Assembly: GCF_000711735.1 (NCBI RefSeq)
Contig: NZ_JONL01000002.1
Coordinates: forward strand, 595,586 to 659,585
Origin: Maridesulfovibrio frigidus DSM 17176
GTDB taxonomy: Bacteria; Desulfobacterota; Desulfovibrionia; Desulfovibrionales; Desulfovibrionaceae
Reading direction: 5' to 3'
Length of the DNA: 64,000 bases
The notes under the pieces were generated by a model. It ran no database searches and was not told the origin of the DNA. It saw nothing but the letters and a program-made list of their open reading frames with translations. Position 1 is the stretch's first letter; every line of letters begins with the position of its first letter. Shown in pieces: positions 60,004-64,000 of the stretch. The position numbers and the translations under genes were made by a program.

Positions 60004-61338
60004 ATGAGCGAACCCTTTAAAGATGCGGTTGGAATTTGTAAAACCATTATGCGTAACGGCTATGACGCTTACATTATCAGCGAAAGGCTCCAGAAGCTTA
60101 CCATCGATGATAAAGGTAAAGAAATAGCCCTCGATATTTCAACTGAACTTGATTTCAAGGGACTGAGCAAGCTTTTCCCTAATGTTCAATCAGCAGAAAC
60201 AGACGATATTACTGCGATTTTGAAAGAAGGAGAAACAACTTTCAACTTCTATACATCAGACTCCAGCAATTCATCACATCCGGAAGAGTGCGTTTCTCGC
60301 ATGACTCCAAGACTGCTTAAGGCTCTGGAAAAGCAGAATGAAATTCCTATGTCTGCGGCTTGCCCTTATATCCCTAAAGCAAGAGACCCTTACGAAGGGT
60401 TTGCTGAGCTTAGCACTGGACAGGTTTGCTTCCTCGGAATTCCTGATCAGACTCTCAAAAAAGATTACCTCATGGGAATTAAAGCTTTGCGGTTTGCCGC
60501 GAACTACAACCTCCCCATTGAAAGCAATACCAAAGCTGCTATCATCAGAGCGTCTAAACGCATTCTCGACTATGTTCCAATCCCTGAAATCATGGATGAA
60601 TGGCGCAAAGTTGAAGCAGAGAATATGTACACATTCATATCCCTGCTATTTGAAACAATGATTCTACACGGACTTATTCCCGAAGTTGCAGCTCTTTCAC
60701 GCTTCACACAGGTAAAAAACAGCAAGACTGGTGAAACTGAAACCGTATTCAATCACACTCTTGATGTAATGCGCCACTATCCTGAAGAACTTCCTTATGA
60801 CTGGTTCGGAGTGGCAGCATGTCTGTTCCATGATGTAGGTAAACTATTCACAGCGGAAGAAGTTGAAGGCGAATGGCAGTTCCTACAGCACCATCGTGTG
60901 GGCGCAAAAGTTACTCGCAAGATCCTCAGCCGCTTGAACTTCCCGCAGGAAGATGTGGATCTCATTTGCGAGCTTGTCCGCAACCACATGCGCTTCCAGT
61001 TCATGCTGACTGATAAGGGTATCAGGAAATTCAAAGCAATTGATGAATATCCACGTCTCATCGAGATGGTTCGTGCAGATATTAAAGCGCGCGGAACTCA
61101 ATACAAAGAGTTCAACCACAACATCAAAATGCTTGAACGTGCTGATATTCCAGCAGAAGCTCTCGATCCATTCCTCAATGGTAATGAGATCATGCAGCAC
61201 ACCGGACTCAACCCCGGACCTGTTGTCGGTATCATCCGCGAAGCTCTGCTCACAGCGCAGATTTCAGGTGATGTTTCCACAATGGAAGAAGCTATCGAAT
61301 TTGTTCAGGATCACGCTGACAAAGAAAAGCTTCGCTAG
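60004..61338 (+). CDS. HD-domain protein with degenerate CCA-adding-enzyme-like N-terminus
   Basis: 444 residues. The N-terminal half (about 1-200) has tRNA nucleotidyltransferase shape (NGYDAYIISERLQKL, TELDFKGLSKLF, and the family arm LRFAANYNLPIESNTKAAII with ILDYVPIPEIMDEW), but I do not find the GG/DxD catalytic pair of a working polymerase. The C-terminal half has the HD phosphohydrolase set: FNHTLDVMRHYPEE, CLFHDVGKLFT, HHRVGAKV, and a later VRNHMRF. HD domains next to CCA-adding enzymes have 2',3'-cyclic phosphodiesterase activity. So a repair-type RNA 3'-end processing role is plausible but unproven. Confidence 0.8.
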   Translation: MSEPFKDAVGICKTIMRNGYDAYIISERLQKLTIDDKGKEIALDISTELDFKGLSKLFPNVQSAETDDITAILKEGETTFNFYTSDSSNSSHPEECVSRMTPRLLKALEKQNEIPMSAACPYIPKARDPYEGFAELSTGQVCFLGIPDQTLKKDYLMGIKALRFAANYNLPIESNTKAAIIRASKRILDYVPIPEIMDEWRKVEAENMYTFISLLFETMILHGLIPEVAALSRFTQVKNSKTGETETVFNHTLDVMRHYPEELPYDWFGVAACLFHDVGKLFTAEEVEGEWQFLQHHRVGAKVTRKILSRLNFPQEDVDLICELVRNHMRFQFMLTDKGIRKFKAIDEYPRLIEMVRADIKARGTQYKEFNHNIKMLERADIPAEALDPFLNGNEIMQHTGLNPGPVVGIIREALLTAQISGDVSTMEEAIEFVQDHADKEKLR

Positions 61339-61361
61339 TCACTGCTTAAACAAGCCATTTA

Positions 61362-61397
61362 AAAAGCCCGAATCGATTCATCGATTCGGGCTTTTTT
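61362..61397 (+). terminator. Terminator after HD-domain gene
   Basis: AAAAGCCCGAATCGA with its perfect complement (four-nt loop) followed by TTTTTT. Confidence 0.92.
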
Positions 61398-61454
61398 GTT
61401 TTACGATTTTACAATTCCTGCAAGATGGAAAATAAGTCATTTAGATTAAATGAC

Positions 61455-61679
61455 TTATTTTCCTTCCTGCTCGGCACGCTCCTCCTCTACAGTTTTACCG
61501 CATCTCTGACACTCATCGCCATGATGATCCTCGTAATTTACCTCTCCTACGATTCCAGAATCTTCCTCATTTTTCATCATGAGTTCAAAGCAGTCATCGC
61601 AGTAGGCAACTTCAGGGTACTGCTCATCAGTAGAATCTGACATTAGATTTCCGAATATTCTAGCAGCTTTCATAAACAC
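61455..61679 (-). CDS. Hypothetical protein with paired CxxC motifs
   Basis: 74 residues, acidic, with two Cys pairs (CDDCFELM near 25-32 and CQRCGKTV near 55-62) that could bind one metal ion. The spacer between them holds His-His-Asp (EDHHGDE). No hydrophobic segment. I do not recognise a family. It stands alone, convergent with the HD gene. Confidence 0.6.
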   Translation of the reverse strand: MFMKAARIFGNLMSDSTDEQYPEVAYCDDCFELMMKNEEDSGIVGEVNYEDHHGDECQRCGKTVEEERAEQEGK

Positions 61680-61888
61680 CTCTCTTTTTATGGTTCAATT
61701 AGTTCAGAGATATACTAATAAGAATTACACTAAATAAAGCAATAGCAAATACAGTAAAAAGATATTTAAATCAAAAAATCTATTAACAGAAACAAATGAA
61801 GTATTTGCGGCGCTGGCAACTGAACGCGATGAAACAGGGAGAATCGTAGATAAGACTTTCGAGTCCACAGAAAACCAGCACGAACATC

Positions 61889-63112
61889 ATGTATAAATAT
61901 GACTCCGAAGGTAGGCTCACTACTACCTACTACTCCGGCAAGGCTGTTGAAGTATATGCTTATAACAATCAGGGTCAGCGCACTCAATCCCATGTCACGA
62001 GTGGAAAGTTTAGTAACTACACCTACAACCAGATTGGACAGCTTGTTCAGGCGGGAACTACAACATACCGCTACAATGGTGATGGCGATTTGGTTGAAAA
62101 AAATGAGTCAGGACAGATTACTCGTTACAACTATCTAACCACAGGACAGCTTTGTGAAGTTATATTACCGAACGGGTCGCTCATCGAATATCGTTTTGAT
62201 GAAAACGGATTGCGCACCGAAAAACTGATAAACAACAAGCTTTACCAGCGTTATCAGTGGACAGCTTTGACCACTCTGGCTGCGGTTGAGGATTCGACAG
62301 GCACGACCCGTTTTCAATACGGCGAAGATGGTGACCCCATTGCAATGCAGAAGGATGATGAAATTTACTTGCTAGCAACTGATCAGCTCGGTAGTATTTT
62401 TACTGTTGCCGACATGGCAGGAAATAGTTTACAGGAAGTCCTATATGGATCTTTCGGTAGAAGGATTCAAAACAGCAATCCCGATCATGATTTATACTTG
62501 GGATTTGCTGCGGGACTGCACGATAAAGATACGGGGCTTATTCATTTCGGCTATCGTGAATATGATCCTGCCATCGGTAGATTTATAACTCCTGATCCTA
62601 TCGGTTTAGCTGGTGGGGATATTGATATATATGGATATTGTTTAGATGACCCGATTAACTTTATAGATCGGGTTGGGTTGGCGCAAGTTCACGAAAGAAG
62701 ATTAAAAGGACTTGAATTTTTAGATGAACCAAGTGGCAAAATTCTTAAGAAGGTTTTACAGACAACAACACCTCTTGGCCGCCTTGCGGGAGCATTTCCT
62801 GATGCGGTCGATAGGCTAATGGATAAGGGTAATGTAAAGCTTAAACATGAGTATATAAAGTATGACAAGGCTGATGAAAGTAAAAATGAAGAAACTAATT
62901 CAGGATTTTCAAAAAAAGGAATTACTCATGACGAAAAGGGGAAAGATACTCCTATAGGACCTCATTATGACGATGCTACCATGCGTCAGGCAGAGAAAAA
63001 CATCGAAAAAACTGGAAAGTATAAAAAAGGTAAATATAGAGAAGTGGGAACAAACTGCCAAAACTATACTGAAGCTATGGGTGAGGAGTGTGAACGGTTA
63101 AAAAACAATTAA
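61889..63112 (+). CDS. N-terminally truncated Rhs with NCQNY (papain-like) tip (block 4)
   Basis: The open frame gives 407 residues: Rhs/YD repeats from YKYDSEGRLTTTYYSGKAVE, the core end GYREYDPAIGRFITPDPIGL to DPINFIDRVGLA, and a tip paralogous to that at 7038-8879 (shared AQVHERRLKGLE, KLKHEYIKYDKADESKNE, HDEKG..TP.G.H.DD..MRQ, and VGTNCQNYTE). Upstream, Rhs-like coding continues from about 61793 (EVFAALATERDETGRIVDKT) but is shifted by one or two bases at about 61885, and there is no ribosome site before the ATG at 61889. So this copy is probably unexpressed or N-terminally broken, although tip and immunity gene are intact. Confidence 0.8.
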   Translation: MYKYDSEGRLTTTYYSGKAVEVYAYNNQGQRTQSHVTSGKFSNYTYNQIGQLVQAGTTTYRYNGDGDLVEKNESGQITRYNYLTTGQLCEVILPNGSLIEYRFDENGLRTEKLINNKLYQRYQWTALTTLAAVEDSTGTTRFQYGEDGDPIAMQKDDEIYLLATDQLGSIFTVADMAGNSLQEVLYGSFGRRIQNSNPDHDLYLGFAAGLHDKDTGLIHFGYREYDPAIGRFITPDPIGLAGGDIDIYGYCLDDPINFIDRVGLAQVHERRLKGLEFLDEPSGKILKKVLQTTTPLGRLAGAFPDAVDRLMDKGNVKLKHEYIKYDKADESKNEETNSGFSKKGITHDEKGKDTPIGPHYDDATMRQAEKNIEKTGKYKKGKYREVGTNCQNYTEAMGEECERLKNN

Positions 63113-63133
63113 TAATTAAAACTTGAAACCACA

Positions 63134-63163
63134 ATGAGGGGGAGGACATATTTCCTCTCCCTC
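63134..63163 (+). promoter_or_regulatory. Hairpin covering the immunity gene's ribosome site
   Basis: TGAGGGGGAGGA/TCCTCTCCCTCA (one mismatch) in the toxin-immunity spacer. GAGGAAATATG, the immunity start region, follows at once. The block 1 pair has a comparable GAGG-rich hairpin in the same place (minus strand, about 6987-7024). Confidence 0.6.
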
Positions 63164-63177
63164 AGATTTGAGGAAAT

Positions 63178-63672
63178 ATGAAACGTTTTGCGGTTATAAT
63201 CTTAGTGTTGATAGTTATCTATCCTATTTATTATACTAATTTTTTTCAAGCACACTTTGTGTCAGATCAATATTATAAGAGTATTTTCGAAAGCCCTTTT
63301 GATGTTTCCAAAAAGGGTGAGCGGTTACTGATACCTATTATTTTTAAGTACCGTACAGAGTATGATCTTATAATATCAATACCAAAAAATGACAAAAAAT
63401 GCTTTTTTTCTGAAAAGAATACGTTAAAGTACAAATTTACATCCGGGGGAAAGATCTTAAAAGAGGGGGTCACGTATTCCCCTTCAAACGCATCTCACTA
63501 TTCCGCCTCTCGCGAAGGCCCTCTTTCAGCAATTTTATTAACATTCAATTTACCTTTTCACGAGGCAGAAGACGGTTTAGTTTTGGTGCTAGAAGTTGTC
63601 AAGCCGCTAACTTCTTTTCGCAAATATTCTGGATCTATTATATGCACAGTTGAGCCTGCTTTAATGAACTAA
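63178..63672 (+). CDS. Putative immunity protein, paralogue of the one at 6491-6985
   Basis: 164 residues: N-terminal hydrophobic anchor (FAVIILVLIVIYPIYYTN), then FDVSKKGERLLIPIIFKY and TEYDLIISIPK. Same length and pattern as the block 1 protein (NFFQAHF, YYKSIFESPFDVSKKGE, LPF.EA..GL.LVLE). It starts 65 nt after the truncated Rhs with the same tip type. Keeping immunity with a possibly silent toxin protects against siblings still making it. Confidence 0.75.
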   Translation: MKRFAVIILVLIVIYPIYYTNFFQAHFVSDQYYKSIFESPFDVSKKGERLLIPIIFKYRTEYDLIISIPKNDKKCFFSEKNTLKYKFTSGGKILKEGVTYSPSNASHYSASREGPLSAILLTFNLPFHEAEDGLVLVLEVVKPLTSFRKYSGSIICTVEPALMN

Positions 63673-63845
63673 CTGGACACCTGTGTAGGATTCGCAGATG
63701 GTCTCGCAGATCATGATACGGGTCTGATTCACTTCGGATATCGTGAATATGATCCTGCCATCGGGAGGCTCATAACTCCCGACCCTATAGGTTTAGCTGG
63801 CGGGGATGTAGACGTTTGTGGTTATTGCTTGAATGATCCGATTAT
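63673..63845 (+). pseudogene. Rhs core remnant (3' scrap of block 4)
   Basis: In frame 1: LDTCVGFADGLADHDTGLIH, FGYREYDPAIGRLITPDPIG, GGDVDVCGYCLNDPII and then unrelated sequence. It begins one base after the immunity gene stop and keeps an open frame to 63966. A third scrap of the same kind as those ending blocks 1 and 2, here without a hairpin. Confidence 0.87.
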
Positions 63846-63937
63846 TTGCAGATTCTTTGTAACTTTTTTCAGAATAGCCATTGACACACTATTTATAATA
63901 TCATACCAAGTTAATCAGAGTGATCGCAAGACCCTGA

Positions 63938-64000
63938 GTATCCATGTTCAATCCATGGCTACTTAAATTGCAGACTCGGGTATCCATGTTCAATCCATGG
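63938..64000 (+). repeat. Direct repeat at the window edge
   Basis: GTATCCATGTTCAATCCATG plus G occurs at 63938-63958 and again at 63980-64000, a 42-nt period. The bases before each copy also look alike (GCA-GAC). The array may continue beyond the window. Confidence 0.8.

Noticed and set aside
63938..64000. Possible first units of a CRISPR array
   Set aside because: Only two copies are visible, the spacer is as short as the repeat (21 nt) and partly similar to the sequence before copy 1, and no cas gene is seen. Kept as a direct repeat only.

Overview
The window looks like a chromosomal segment of a marine, moderately AT-rich sulfate reducer of the Desulfovibrio type (Desulfovibrionaceae). 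This is an inference from overall protein style, the flagellar and chemotaxis genes, the metal-centred small proteins, and an intergenic repeat family built on GCCTCCGGCGG. No rRNA or other decisive marker is present. Most of the 64 kb is ordinary housekeeping DNA, interrupted by four blocks of Rhs polymorphic-toxin material.

Layout. 0-4.1 kb: tandem Hsp20 chaperones, an exported cyclophilin, YchJ, a NifX-like protein, ArfB, an OmpA protein and a solute-binding protein. 4.2-9.0 kb: Rhs block 1, on the minus strand. It has a short complete Rhs gene with a cysteine/histidine (papain-like) tip and its immunity gene, then two orphan tip-plus-immunity cassettes and a terminal core scrap. 9.2-14.6 kb: FKBP, Trm112-like, PHP phosphoesterase, U32, CBS-ACT, a DUF2959 lipoprotein and an HTH pair. 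14.87-18.9 kb: Rhs block 2, minus strand, with the same architecture (complete Rhs plus immunity, one orphan cassette resembling polymorphic toxin type 44, and a terminal scrap). 19-30.4 kb: a GT39 glycosyltransferase, FliN, a four-gene operon encoding what appears to be a Rad50 split at its zinc hook plus an Mre11/SbcD-type nuclease, TrmN6, MurJ, MutM, ChaN-PDZ and a phenylacetate-CoA-ligase-like protein. 30.7-31.1 kb: two identical tRNA-Lys(UUU) genes. 31.2-46.1 kb: a chemoreceptor with two CZB-like motifs, glycerate kinase, a Tat-exported amidohydrolase, peroxiredoxin, an M16C protease, a LysE transporter, a FlgM-like protein behind a sigma-28-like promoter, and a polysaccharide deacetylase/GT2 pair. 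46.2-49 kb: motA-motB with an upstream cyclic-nucleotide-binding/FliG-C-like fusion. 49.2-52.7 kb: ChrA, cardiolipin synthase and a zinc phospholipase C family protein. 52.7-53.7 kb: a gene remnant and a decayed Rhs (block 3). 54.6-61.7 kb: a small membrane protein, SppA, an amidohydrolase, pyrB, pyrC and an HD-domain protein. 61.8-63.9 kb: Rhs block 4 on the plus strand, a paralogue of the block 1 toxin/immunity pair, followed by another scrap and a 21-bp direct repeat at the window edge.

How the parts work together. The Rhs blocks share a core ending in DP(I/T)NF.DRTGLA, after which the toxin tips diverge completely. Every tip is followed by, or overlaps, a small gene with membrane segments, so the tips probably act on the envelope or are neutralised at it. 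Orphan cassettes lack usable starts or N-terminal cores. Three immunity genes are followed by the same GCCCCGCAC/GTGCGGGGC hairpin exactly where the next core fragment begins. This fits a reservoir of silent, exchangeable tips fed by recombination in the Rhs core. Blocks 3 and 4 are inverted relative to each other around the sppA-pyrBC segment, so they are also potential inversion endpoints.
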